A stretch of 64,000 nt of DNA, taken from contig JADKHO010000001.1 in the NCBI GenBank assembly GCA_016721765.1, forward strand, positions 1 through 64,000, read 5' to 3'. Under the pieces are notes generated by a model. The model saw nothing but the letters and a program-made list of their open reading frames with translations. It was not told where the DNA came from and did not search any database. This stretch comes from Bacteroidota bacterium (lineage in GTDB: Bacteria; Bacteroidota; Bacteroidia; UBA4408). A program made the translations under genes and the position numbers. Positions 18,242-27,093 of the stretch are shown in pieces (the first letter of the stretch is position 1; every line of letters starts with the position of its first letter).

Positions 18242-21200
18242 ATGTTTAAAAAATGCGCACTATTTCTTTTTGCCCTTTTTCTTTATTCTTCGGTTCAAGC
18301 ACAATGGGTTCAAACCAACGGACCGGAAGGAGGGAAAATTTACGCATTTGCGGCCGATAGCACTGCAATTTACGCGGGAACAAATTCAGGAATTTTTAAA
18401 TCTGCAAACCATGGTAATACCTGGTTGAATATTACCACAGGAATAAATTTCAGCTATGCAAACAAAGGAATTTATTCAATTGCAACAACTAAAAACCATG
18501 TATTTGTAGGCACTTCAAATAGTGGAATTTTTTATACAAATGACCAAGGTTCAACATGGACTTCGCCGAGTGTGTTAAACTCATCCTCCATTGAAGCATT
18601 GGCAGCTAGCGGTGACACTGTTATTGCTGTAACATCAAGCAGTGTTTTTTTATCTTCCAATCTTGGGAGTTCTTGGATGGATATAACTAACGGGCTATCT
18701 ACTTCCAATATTAACTCCGTGCTAATTAATGGATCAACCATTTTTGTTGGCACCTACGGGGGAGGTATTTATTTCACCTCTAACGGCGGCTCCAACTGGT
18801 CAACAGCAAATATAGGTTTGGGAAATCAAAATGTTCTGTCACTAAATAAAAACAGTTCCATCCTATATGCATGTACCGAAAATGGAATTTTTTCATCAAG
18901 TAATAATGGAGCATCATGGAGTTTAATAAGCACAGGCTTGTCAGGCTATTTTAATCGCATTGCATTTATCGGCACAAAGTTATTTACTTGCGGTGGCAAT
19001 GGAGTATTTGTATCAAGTAACAATGGAATTAGTTGGACAAATATAAATCCAACTGTCTTCATCCTCTTTCCACAATCACTCTTTAATTGGGGTAGTAATT
19101 TATTTTTAGGATTGGGTGGAAATGGAGTTTATTTATCTCAAAATGATGGAACGAGTTGGATGGAAAAAAACACCGGATTAATCTCCACAGAAATATTCAG
19201 TTTGGCCGGCAACTCATCCAACCTCTATGCCAGTGTTCCAACAGCAGGAGTTTTTCACTCCAGCACAAATGGAAGTAATTGGTCTAAGCTAAATAATGGT
19301 CTCTCCAACTTAATAATTAATAAAGTCGCGCTGAATGGGGCAATGCTTTATGCATGTACTTCAAGTGGCTTGTATGCTTCCGTAAATGGTGGTAGCAACT
19401 GGACAGCAAACAATCTAATTGGGCAATCAAATATCAGTTGCATTGCTTTTAACGGTTCTAATATTTATTGTGGCTCATCTTCAGGCTCAGGTGTTTATTA
19501 TTCGAACAACAACGGGGTGAGTTGGGTAAGCATTAATAATGGATTGAGCGGTAATGATATTCTTTCCATTGCAGTTATTGGGACTACACTCTTTGCAGGT
19601 ACTGCTTCAAATGGTGTTTACGTTTCTACTAACAATGGCACAAATTGGGGGCCAGCGAATTCGGGCCTTTCAGGCGCAGCAGTTTACGCACTTGAACCTA
19701 GTGGAAGCGGCATGCTTGCCGGTACAGATTATGGTGTATTTTTTTCCTCAAACAATGGCTCCTCCTGGGTGCAGTGGTACAATTCGGGATACAGTGTTGA
19801 AGCTATTTCGACAATGGGTGTCAATATCTTTATCGGAGTTATTGATAAAGTGTATATGTCGCAAAATAGTGGCTCCACATGGATGCCTGTTGATACCGGA
19901 TTACCAGTGAATTCAACTGTTAGGTCATTAACTTGTATTGGTAGTTTTATTTATGCAGGAACTACTGAAGGGGTTTGGATTAGGCCTCTATTTGAACTAT
20001 TAGGAACAACCTTGGTTCCTCATGTGGATTCGATAAAAGGAACAAGTTGTTATGGAGGGCAGGATGGATATGCTTCCGTTTCGGTAAGTGGAGGAACTGC
20101 GCCTTATACTTATTCTTGGACACCTTCCGGTGGTAATGGATCTTCGGCAACTGGTCTTTCGTCAGGCACTTATACAGTTTACATGGAAGATTCGGTTCAT
20201 GCGCAAACGTTAGCTACTGTATTCATTCCACAGCCTGCGAATTTAACGGGAACCCTATCATTAGTTTCTTCCAGCTGTATAATTAACAATGGTAGTGCAT
20301 TGCTTACACCAAGCGGTGGTACACCTCCTTATTCTTATCTTTGGTCAAGTGCTGATACTACTTCAAGTATCAACGGAATTGGTCCCGGTATTTACACGGT
20401 GCAATTAGGAGATTCAAACGCTTGTTCTACAACATTGCCTTTTACAATTGGAGTGGTGACTTACCCAACAGCTGCGCCTTCTATTTGTTTAACAACAGTG
20501 GATTCGCTTTCAGAACACAATTTAATTGTTTGGGAAAAAGATCCGCTTATTACTTATATCGATAGTTTTAGAATATATAGATTGGATGCAAGCAATTACA
20601 ATTATGTGGCTTCGGTTAGTTATAATCAGTTGAGCGAATATACTGATGTGGATCCCACAGCTGACCCACAAGCAAATATTCGCAGATACAAATTGGCAAC
20701 TGTGGATGTATGCGGCACTGTAAGTAGCTTGAGCGATTTTCATACTACCATTTTGTTAACCGATTTTCAAAACGGGATTTTTCAGTATACCCCTTACGAT
20801 ATTCAAAATCAATCTGCCACTTTGGTGCAACAGTATTTGTTGCAGCGTTTGGATAGTTCCACAGGAATTTGGACAACCATAAATACAAATCCCGGAAGTG
20901 TAACCGGAACAATTATTGCTCCGAATTATGCAGCATATTCCTATTCGAGTTATAGGATTTTAGCTGATTTAGGAAGTTATATCTGCACGCCAACTGCTCG
21001 TGCAAGTGGAATTACCACTTCCAGAAGTAACATTAAAAACCGAGCGCTTGGTGGAATTAAAAATGATAATTTAAGTGAAGAAAGGGTTGAAATGTTTCCG
21101 AATCCTTCCAAAGAAAGCGTTACTATTTTATCAGATTTAAATTTACATAGCGTTCAGGTGTATGATGTTTTAGGCAGAGTTGCAGTTAGTAAACTTGATG

Positions 21201-21316
21201 CTGATAGCAAAGAAAAAAACACTACACTTGATATTAGCATGCTTGTACACGGTGTTTATACGGTGATTTGCAAAGGGAGTGATTTTGAAGTAAGGAAGAA
21301 GTTGGTGGTGGAGTGA
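18242..21316 (+). CDS. Secreted BNR/Asp-box repeat protein with SprB repeats and T9SS type A domain
   Basis: The 1024-residue protein has a signal peptide (CALFLFALFLYSSVQAQ). From about 25 to 580 it carries many Asp-box/BNR motifs of the form S.N.G..W (for example SANHGNTW, SSNNGASW, STNNGTNW), which build beta-propeller blades like those of sialidases and YCF48/sortilin-type proteins. Two SprB-type repeats follow (GGTAPYTYSWTPSGGNGS; GGTPPYSYLWSSADTTSS). Next comes the module shared with the 11941-16884 protein (LTTVDSLSEHNLIVWEKD ... ITTSRSNIKN) and a T9SS type A end (FPNPSKESVTIL ... SDFEVRKKLVVE). It is probably exposed on the cell surface. Sialidase catalytic residues were not identified, so binding or adhesion is more likely than hydrolysis. 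Confidence 0.88.
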   Translation: MFKKCALFLFALFLYSSVQAQWVQTNGPEGGKIYAFAADSTAIYAGTNSGIFKSANHGNTWLNITTGINFSYANKGIYSIATTKNHVFVGTSNSGIFYTNDQGSTWTSPSVLNSSSIEALAASGDTVIAVTSSSVFLSSNLGSSWMDITNGLSTSNINSVLINGSTIFVGTYGGGIYFTSNGGSNWSTANIGLGNQNVLSLNKNSSILYACTENGIFSSSNNGASWSLISTGLSGYFNRIAFIGTKLFTCGGNGVFVSSNNGISWTNINPTVFILFPQSLFNWGSNLFLGLGGNGVYLSQNDGTSWMEKNTGLISTEIFSLAGNSSNLYASVPTAGVFHSSTNGSNWSKLNNGLSNLIINKVALNGAMLYACTSSGLYASVNGGSNWTANNLIGQSNISCIAFNGSNIYCGSSSGSGVYYSNNNGVSWVSINNGLSGNDILSIAVIGTTLFAGTASNGVYVSTNNGTNWGPANSGLSGAAVYALEPSGSGMLAGTDYGVFFSSNNGSSWVQWYNSGYSVEAISTMGVNIFIGVIDKVYMSQNSGSTWMPVDTGLPVNSTVRSLTCIGSFIYAGTTEGVWIRPLFELLGTTLVPHVDSIKGTSCYGGQDGYASVSVSGGTAPYTYSWTPSGGNGSSATGLSSGTYTVYMEDSVHAQTLATVFIPQPANLTGTLSLVSSSCIINNGSALLTPSGGTPPYSYLWSSADTTSSINGIGPGIYTVQLGDSNACSTTLPFTIGVVTYPTAAPSICLTTVDSLSEHNLIVWEKDPLITYIDSFRIYRLDASNYNYVASVSYNQLSEYTDVDPTADPQANIRRYKLATVDVCGTVSSLSDFHTTILLTDFQNGIFQYTPYDIQNQSATLVQQYLLQRLDSSTGIWTTINTNPGSVTGTIIAPNYAAYSYSSYRILADLGSYICTPTARASGITTSRSNIKNRALGGIKNDNLSEERVEMFPNPSKESVTILSDLNLHSVQVYDVLGRVAVSKLDADSKEKNTTLDISMLVHGVYTVICKGSDFEVRKKLVVE

Positions 21317-21381
21317 GCTGATTTGTTGATTAGCTGATTAGCTGATTAGCCGATTAGCTGATTAGCTGATTAGCTGATTTT
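21317..21381 (+). repeat. 8-bp tandem repeat GATTAGCT
   Basis: About six to seven copies of GATTAGCT with minor changes directly after the stop codon of the BNR/SprB gene. Scattered copies of the same word follow the LamG gene (18042-18090) and the GEVED gene (16897-16907), so it recurs downstream of this gene family. Confidence 0.7.
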
Positions 21382-21415
21382 AGTGAATTTGTTGTATATT
21401 GAAATTTTATAACCA

Positions 21416-21453
21416 AGAAAAACCTTTGCTTTAAAATACTGCGAAGGTTTTTT
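21416..21453 (+). terminator. Intrinsic terminator after BNR/SprB gene
   Basis: Arms AAAAACCTTTGC (21418-21429) and GCGAAGGTTTTT (21441-21452) pair with one G-U wobble around an 11-base loop, with T-rich sequence following. The A run before the stem allows leftward termination as well. Confidence 0.75.
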
Positions 21454-21493
21454 GATTTTGTATTGAGAGAAGTGCTCTTTTAAAAAAATTGTA

Positions 21494-21501
21494 TAGTTTT
21501 G
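21494..21501 (+). promoter_or_regulatory. -7 promoter box of the propeller-phosphatase gene
   Basis: TAGTTTTG matches TAnnTTTG and lies 18 bp before the ATG at 21519. A good -33 TTG at 17-20 bases upstream was not found, so the call is tentative. It overlaps the upstream TTG that could otherwise serve as a start codon. Confidence 0.35.
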
Positions 21502-21518
21502 AAATATGCACAAATCGT

Positions 21519-24500
21519 ATGGGTTTTTATAAACGCATTCTCATTTTCTTTTTCATACTCCTTGCATCCTTTGCGAATGCCCAGCATTACAATTTAAAAA
21601 AATACAGTATCTCAAATGGCTTGGTAAATATTAATGTATTGAATATTTGTCAGGATAAGACCGGATATATTTGGATAGCTGCTCAGGGTGGTTTAAATCG
21701 ATTTGATGGAAGTAAGTTTATTAGTTATCACAAATCAAATGGACTACCTTCAAGTGATGTAACAGCGGTGCTTGAAGACAGTCGTGGAAATTTGTGGGTT
21801 GGTACTACTGAAGGATTAGCAAGATTTGATGGGATAAAATTTTTTATTTTAAAAAATAGCGGGTTAAATCATAAGGTATATTCCATTTATGAAGATACCG
21901 AAAAAAACGTTTGGTTTTGCACAGAAGGTGGTGGCTTAATCGTCTACAATGGCAGTACTTTTAAGCAAATAACACGCGCTAATGGACTTCCAACCGATTC
22001 CGTATTTTCAATTATTGAAGATCATGAAAAAAACTATTGGCTTGGAACGTATCATTATGGAGTGTGCAAAATCCAAAAGTCAAGCATTCCAAAAAACAAA
22101 ATCAGTTGCATTACCTATTCAAAAAAAGATGGGCTTTCATCTAATAATATATTTTGTATCCTCGAAGATAAAAAGCATACCCTGTGGCTAGGAACTACTA
22201 ATGGTGCGGTTTCGTTGTTTAAAGATGGAACATTTAGCACCTTGAATCTGGCGGAAGAAATGCAAGGAGACTATGTTAGTCAACTCATTGAAGATACAAG
22301 AGGAAATATTTGGATTGGGACTTGGGAGCACGGCTTACTCAAATATTCCGAAAATAAAATCACTATCTACGACGAAGCTGTTGGTTTACCTTCACACTTA
22401 ATTAATTCCTTGTTTGCCGATAATTCCAACAATATTTGGATTGGAACCGAACAAGGCCTTTGCATCTTTAAAAATGATGCCATATTGAATTTTAATGAAT
22501 CAGAAGGCTTGCCTACCAAAACAGTTCAAAGCTTAAATCAAACTCAGGATGGGACATTGCTCTGCGGAACAGCATTAGGTTTGAGCTATTACGACGGGAA
22601 TCGTTTTAAGAAAATTACCGAAATACCTGAATTGACAAATTTTGACGTAAATTCTATTGCTACTGATAATTTGGGAAAAATATGGTTGGGAAGTGCCAAT
22701 CAAGGAATCCTTATTCTTGATAAAAAGAAAAATTTCAAGCTTGAAAAATCCATTTTTGAGTTGGACGGAATTCAATTGTCAACTCCGGTTTATGGAATAA
22801 TTCATGCGGCTAATTCTATGTGGATTACAACTTACGGGCAAGGCTTATTTAAAGTCGATTCTGATAAAGTAAGCCATTATAGCCGTAATGAAGGTCTTAC
22901 AAACGACAACCTGCTTAGCATTTTTATGGACAGTAAAAACACACTTTGGATTGGCACCTACCAAGGAGGAGTGTATAGTTACAACGGTAATAAATTCAAA
23001 AATTATACCACTGCCGACGGCTTAGCCGACAATACTATTTATGGAATTGGAGAAGATAAAAATGGAGCGCTTTTTTTTGCAAGTGCAGAAGGTGGTTTGA
23101 GCTGTTTCAATGGTAAAAATTTTTCAACTCTTTCAACTAAAGATGGGTTAAGTTCAAATTTAATTTATTCAGTTAAGGTGGATGCTCAAAACATTTTATG
23201 GCTGGCCACAACCAATGGATTAAACAGACTAAAACTAAAAACGGATTATACAGTTGATTCCATCAAAATATTTACAGAACAAAATGGATTGGAAGGAAGT
23301 TTGTTTATGTCGTCTAACTCTCTTTATATTGATAACAATGGAATAATTTGGGCCGGAACAACAAAAGGTTTGTCAAAATACAGTCCTTCACTTGACTTTC
23401 AAAACACGACGCCACCCGCATTGGTGCTAGAAGATATACTCTTGTTTAACCAAATAGTGGATTGGAAAAAATACACCCTCACTACTGACCAAAAAACAAG
23501 CTTGCCTTTGAATCTTGATTTAAGCTATAAGGACAATCACTTAACATTTGTTTTTCAGGCAATAGCCGTTGACGACAATTTAAAATACACTTATCAACTC
23601 GAAGGATTTGACAAAAAATGGTCTACTCTTTCTGCAAGCGCTACAGCCATTTATTCAAATATCCCCTCAGGAAAAACTTATACATTTAGAGTAAAGGCAA
23701 TTAATGGAGATGGAATTTGGAGCGAAAAGGATATCGCTTATACCATTCGCATTAATTCCCCTATTTGGCAACGCTGGTGGTTTATTTCAATAGGCGTTAT
23801 ATTAATTTTTTCATCGCTTGTGATTTATATTAAATGGCGAACATCCAAGTTGGCTAACGAGAAAAAACAGTTGGAAGAAAAAGTAGAAGAGCGTACAACT
23901 GAATTAAAACATACCAACGAATTACTTTCCGAAGCATTCACCGATATAAAAGACAGCATCAATTATGCCCAACGCATTCAGCAAGCTATACTTCCGATGG
24001 AATCTATCATTCATGAAGTTTTTCCCGATTCCTTTATTTTATATAAGCCTCGAGATGTTGTTAGTGGTGACTTTTATTGGTTTGGTTCGGTCGAAAAAAA
24101 TGGTACAACATATCATATTATTGCAGCTGCCGATTGCACCGGACATGGGGTACCGGGAGCATTTATGAGCATGATTGGAAACACCATTTTAAGCGAAATT
24201 GTTATTGCAAAAGAAATTGTTGATCCTTCACAAATATTATCCCTTTTGCATCACGGCATACGTAAAGCGCTTAAACAAAACTTAACCACCTCCCGCGATG
24301 GGATGGATATAAGTTTGTGCTCTATAAATTTATCTAGCAATTGGGTGAAGTATGCCGGAGCTTATAATCCCTTATGGATACTCAGAAATACAAAGGAAAT
24401 AGAAATTATTAAAGCTAATAAATGCGCTATCGGCGGATTCACAGAGGATACCCAAATTTTTGAATCACACGAGTTTTTAATGCAAAAAGGTGAAGCCCTC

Positions 24501-24704
24501 TATTTATTTACCGATGGCTATGCTGATCAGTTTGGCGGAGAGCATGGAAAAAAATTAACGGCTAAAAAATTCCGTGATACAATTCTACAAGTAGCCGATA
24601 AACCTATGTCACAACAAAAATTTCACCTTCAAAATTTTGTCGAAATTTGGAAAGGAAAAGAATTTCAGGTGGATGATATTTTGGTGATTGGGCTGCGGGT
24701 GTGA
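21519..24704 (+). CDS. Propeller sensor protein with SpoIIE-type PP2C phosphatase output
   Basis: From ATG at 21519 the protein has 1061 residues. I prefer this start because the signal peptide (RILIFFFILLASFANAQ) follows directly. About 14 two-component-regulator propeller motifs (for example GYIWIAAQGGLNRFDG, GNLWVGTTEGLARFDG, NTLWIGTYQGGVYSYNG) cover about 20-620. A Y_Y_Y domain (YTYQLEGFDKKWS ... YTFRVKAINGDGIWS) follows at about 655-745, then one membrane helix (WWFISIGVILIFSSLVIYI), a coiled coil (EKKQLEEKVEERTTELKH) and a SpoIIE-like phosphatase domain. That domain shows SGDFYWF, AADCTGHGVPGAFMSMIG, DGMDISLC and LFTDGYADQFGG, with the acidic residues that bind metal. It senses a periplasmic signal and dephosphorylates a cytoplasmic partner, perhaps an anti-sigma-factor antagonist; no such partner gene is adjacent. 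Confidence 0.9.
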   Translation: MGFYKRILIFFFILLASFANAQHYNLKKYSISNGLVNINVLNICQDKTGYIWIAAQGGLNRFDGSKFISYHKSNGLPSSDVTAVLEDSRGNLWVGTTEGLARFDGIKFFILKNSGLNHKVYSIYEDTEKNVWFCTEGGGLIVYNGSTFKQITRANGLPTDSVFSIIEDHEKNYWLGTYHYGVCKIQKSSIPKNKISCITYSKKDGLSSNNIFCILEDKKHTLWLGTTNGAVSLFKDGTFSTLNLAEEMQGDYVSQLIEDTRGNIWIGTWEHGLLKYSENKITIYDEAVGLPSHLINSLFADNSNNIWIGTEQGLCIFKNDAILNFNESEGLPTKTVQSLNQTQDGTLLCGTALGLSYYDGNRFKKITEIPELTNFDVNSIATDNLGKIWLGSANQGILILDKKKNFKLEKSIFELDGIQLSTPVYGIIHAANSMWITTYGQGLFKVDSDKVSHYSRNEGLTNDNLLSIFMDSKNTLWIGTYQGGVYSYNGNKFKNYTTADGLADNTIYGIGEDKNGALFFASAEGGLSCFNGKNFSTLSTKDGLSSNLIYSVKVDAQNILWLATTNGLNRLKLKTDYTVDSIKIFTEQNGLEGSLFMSSNSLYIDNNGIIWAGTTKGLSKYSPSLDFQNTTPPALVLEDILLFNQIVDWKKYTLTTDQKTSLPLNLDLSYKDNHLTFVFQAIAVDDNLKYTYQLEGFDKKWSTLSASATAIYSNIPSGKTYTFRVKAINGDGIWSEKDIAYTIRINSPIWQRWWFISIGVILIFSSLVIYIKWRTSKLANEKKQLEEKVEERTTELKHTNELLSEAFTDIKDSINYAQRIQQAILPMESIIHEVFPDSFILYKPRDVVSGDFYWFGSVEKNGTTYHIIAAADCTGHGVPGAFMSMIGNTILSEIVIAKEIVDPSQILSLLHHGIRKALKQNLTTSRDGMDISLCSINLSSNWVKYAGAYNPLWILRNTKEIEIIKANKCAIGGFTEDTQIFESHEFLMQKGEALYLFTDGYADQFGGEHGKKLTAKKFRDTILQVADKPMSQQKFHLQNFVEIWKGKEFQVDDILVIGLRV

Positions 24705-24773
24705 GTTTTATTTTGTATCCCAATCATTCATTTATGCCAAGTTGAATTTTAAGCTACGAAATGAAGAAATTGA

Positions 24774-25604
24774 TTACTGCACCAGCCTTATCCCCTCCCC
24801 TTCAATCGTAATCAATTTATATTTAAACAAACCACCAATTGCCTTTTTAAAGGTTTTTTTGCTCATGCCCAATTCTTTGGTGATGAGCTGAGGGTCGCTG
24901 CCATCGTGCAGTGCCAGAAAACCGCCCTTTTCTTTTAATTTTTGCATGATTAATTCTTGCGCATCGTCTGATAGTTCAAAGCCTACCTTTTGCAAGCGCA
25001 AATCAATTTTTCCGTCTTCGCGTATAGCTTTTATCCAAGCCTTTCTTTTATCGCCAATAGTGAGCTCTGTAAACACTTCATTTTTGTAAATTAAGCCTTG
25101 ATATAAATTATTAATGATGGCCCCATAGCCTAAATCAGTTTTTTTGAAAATGAGCACATCTACTTCCTCGTTTTCTGCCAAATTAATTTCTTCGTTTTTG
25201 GCATAACGATTTATTTTGGCGGATGCAGCAATGCGTTTGGTAAGTTTATCCACATAAATATAGACCACATATCGCTTTCCTGCCTCCAATAACTTATCTT
25301 GCTCGCGAAAAGGCACCAGCAAATCTTTTTCTAAACCCCAGTCCAAAAAGGCGCCAATGGTATTCACTTCCTTCACTAATAAATAAGCAAATTCACCCAC
25401 CACCGCAAAAGGGCGCTGCACTGTGGCAATGGTGCGGTCTTCGGAATCCTTGTAGATAAACACTTCTACTTCGGTACCAATTTCCATTTCGGGAGTAAGA
25501 TTCTTTTTGGGCAATAACACCTCATCAGTGCCATCGGTAAGAAAAACTCCGAAATCAACTTTGCGCGCAATCCTTAATGTGTTGTAGTGTCCTAATTGGA
25601 ACAT
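24774..25604 (-). CDS. cvfB: S1-domain RNA-binding protein, CvfB/YitL family
   Basis: The 276-residue protein follows the CvfB layout: three S1-like beta-barrels at about 1-65 (NTLRIARKVDFGVFLTDG), 66-140 (VGEFAYLLVKEVNTIGAFLDWG) and 145-210 (VLIFKKTDLGYGAIINNLYQ), then a winged-helix at about 215-276 (KEKGGFLALHDGSDP ... ITKELGMSKKTFKKAIGGLF). In Staphylococcus the homologue affects virulence gene expression and binds RNA; in Bacteroidota the role is not established. No signal peptide. It is transcribed alone, opposite to the preceding phosphatase gene, whose end lies 69 bp away. Confidence 0.88.
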   Translation of the reverse strand: MFQLGHYNTLRIARKVDFGVFLTDGTDEVLLPKKNLTPEMEIGTEVEVFIYKDSEDRTIATVQRPFAVVGEFAYLLVKEVNTIGAFLDWGLEKDLLVPFREQDKLLEAGKRYVVYIYVDKLTKRIAASAKINRYAKNEEINLAENEEVDVLIFKKTDLGYGAIINNLYQGLIYKNEVFTELTIGDKRKAWIKAIREDGKIDLRLQKVGFELSDDAQELIMQKLKEKGGFLALHDGSDPQLITKELGMSKKTFKKAIGGLFKYKLITIEGEGIRLVQ

Positions 25605-25658
25605 GGGAATGTGTTTTTAGATGGCAACTTAAAGCCATCTCATTAAAAATAAGAAATC

Positions 25659-26015
25659 CTAATCCTCTTGTTTTTTTCGCTCACCGGCAAAACTTTCGAG
25701 CAAAGAGGTAACAATTGTGAGTATGAAACTAAAGAGCAATGCCCACCAAAATCCATTTACTTCAAAACCATCCACAATATAATCGGCAAGCAAAATCATC
25801 AAGGCATTGATAATAATCAAAAAAAGACCTAACGTAACGATGGTAATGGGAATGGTAAGCAAAATCATTAGCGGCTTTACAATTGCATCTAAAAAAGCAA
25901 GTACCGCCGCAACAATAACTGCTGTAAGCGGACTTATTACCTTAACACCCGGCAACAAATAAGCAGTAATAATTACAGCTAAAGCAGAAACAATAATTTT
26001 AAAAATAAACTTCAT
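25659..26015 (-). CDS. Phage holin family / four-TM membrane protein (superfamily IV)
   Basis: The 118-residue protein is almost entirely hydrophobic, with four membrane segments. The region VSPLTAVIVAAVLAFLDAIV is followed by KPLMILLTIPITIVTLGLFL, then a long helix ending DYIVDGFEVNGFWWALLFSF. The pattern NALMILLADYIVDGF is typical of the widespread holin_4_2 / Mycobacterial-type four-TM family. The name does not prove lysis: this family is common as a housekeeping gene of unknown role, and there are no phage genes nearby. The basic/acidic tail (AGERKKQED) is cytoplasmic by prediction. The gap to the CvfB-like gene downstream on the same strand is 54 bp, so the two may be cotranscribed. Confidence 0.85.
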   Translation of the reverse strand: MKFIFKIIVSALAVIITAYLLPGVKVISPLTAVIVAAVLAFLDAIVKPLMILLTIPITIVTLGLFLIIINALMILLADYIVDGFEVNGFWWALLFSFILTIVTSLLESFAGERKKQED

Positions 26016-26073
26016 AAGTGAGAATAGCCGTTTTAAAATTAAATTTGATGCAACTAATCAGCGTATAAAAGTA

Positions 26074-26439
26074 ATGGAAAAGTCAAGAATAAAAACAAAA
26101 CCGCTATTAAGTAAAGCACAATACCGGGAAAGAATTTTAAAAAGTGTAGGTTTTTCGATGAGTTTACTCGCTTTTAGCTTAGGTATTGGAATGATGGGTT
26201 ACCATTATTTATGCTCCCTAACATGGGTGGATGCTTTGCTCAACGCTTCAATGATATTAACCGGTATGGGACCTGTAGATACCTTAACTTCCGCAACCGG
26301 TAAAATCTTTGCCTCCTGTTATGCATTGTTTAGCGGCATTGCCTTTTTAACCATTTTCGCCGTATTTTTTTCGCCCATATTTCATAACTTTTTACATCGC
26401 TTTCACCTCGATGTAGACGAAAGTGCGGGTGAAGAATAA
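26074..26439 (+). CDS. Small membrane protein resembling a two-TM potassium-channel pore module
   Basis: The 121-residue protein has a basic N-terminus, a first membrane helix (VGFSMSLLAFSLGIGMMGYHYL), a short segment that looks like a pore helix and filter (WVDALLNASMILTGMGPVD), and a second helix (GKIFASCYALFSGIAFLTIF). The order and spacing match the ion_trans_2 pore module of K+ channels. In the place of TVGYGD the filter reads TGMGPVD. The C-terminus is acidic. It starts 58 bp after the divergent holin-like gene. It may be a channel with altered selectivity or a non-conducting relative; this is inference from the pattern. Confidence 0.55.
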   Translation: MEKSRIKTKPLLSKAQYRERILKSVGFSMSLLAFSLGIGMMGYHYLCSLTWVDALLNASMILTGMGPVDTLTSATGKIFASCYALFSGIAFLTIFAVFFSPIFHNFLHRFHLDVDESAGEE

Positions 26440-26463
26440 TTGTTAACAGCCGCTCAAAAAGGC

Positions 26464-26492
26464 TTGTTACACCCTCAAAATTTATACATTTG
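26464..26492 (+). promoter_or_regulatory. Promoter of the DUF5606 gene
   Basis: TTG (26464-26466), 18-base spacer, TACATTTG (26485-26492): a full match to the Bacteroidota consensus. The start codon is 28 bp downstream, giving a leader of about 20 bases. Confidence 0.75.
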
Positions 26493-26519
26493 TATCACTA
26501 AAAATAATTTAAACATACT

Positions 26520-27074
26520 ATGGATTTAAGTGGAATTATTACAATTGCGGGCTTCAGTGGATTATACAAGGTTGTAGCCCAATCAAAAAACGGAGTTATT
26601 GTGGAGTCGCTAATTGATAAAAAGAGAATGCCGGCTTATTCACATTACCGCATCAGTGCTTTAGAAGAAATCAGCATTTTTGGAGTAAGTGAAGACATCG
26701 CCTTAAAAGATGTGATGCAAAAAATAATGGACAAAGAAAAGAGCGGACCTGCTATCGATTCTAAAGCCGACATCAAAGAATTAAAAAAATATTTTGAAGG
26801 AGTATTGCCCGAATACGATAAAGACCGAGTGCACGATTCGGATATTAAAAAAGTTATTAGCTGGTATAATTTATTGCAAAAAAACGACCTTTTAAAAGTG
26901 GTGGAGGAAGATAAAAACAGCGATGATACAGCCGAAGAAAAAGCACTAAAAGCATTGAAAGCAAAGGAAAAAACGGCAATACCAATAGCTAAAACCAACA
27001 CCAATACCGCAAACGTAAAAAGCAGCGGATCAAAGGCAAAATCAACTTCCACCATTCGTAAAACCGGAGCTTAA
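26520..27074 (+). CDS. DUF5606 domain protein
   Basis: The 184-residue protein begins with the conserved DUF5606 N-terminus (MDLSGIITIAGFSGLYKVVA, then SLIDKKRMPAYSHYRISALEE), a small barrel-like domain, followed by a helical region (IKELKKYFEGVLPEYDKDRV, KKVISWYNLLQKNDLL). The tail from about 140 is low-complexity, rich in Lys, Ala, Thr and Ser (KALKALKAKEKT). It is a conserved cytoplasmic protein of Bacteroidota with no assigned role. It lies 19 bp upstream of the M3 peptidase gene and is probably cotranscribed with it from the promoter at 26464-26492. Confidence 0.85.
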   Translation: MDLSGIITIAGFSGLYKVVAQSKNGVIVESLIDKKRMPAYSHYRISALEEISIFGVSEDIALKDVMQKIMDKEKSGPAIDSKADIKELKKYFEGVLPEYDKDRVHDSDIKKVISWYNLLQKNDLLKVVEEDKNSDDTAEEKALKALKAKEKTAIPIAKTNTNTANVKSSGSKAKSTSTIRKTGA

Positions 27075-27093
27075 TCTCTTTAATTATTTTAGC

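Noticed and set aside
25659..26015. Holin-like gene as a sign of a prophage
   Set aside because: This four-TM family is common in chromosomes, and no phage gene is nearby.
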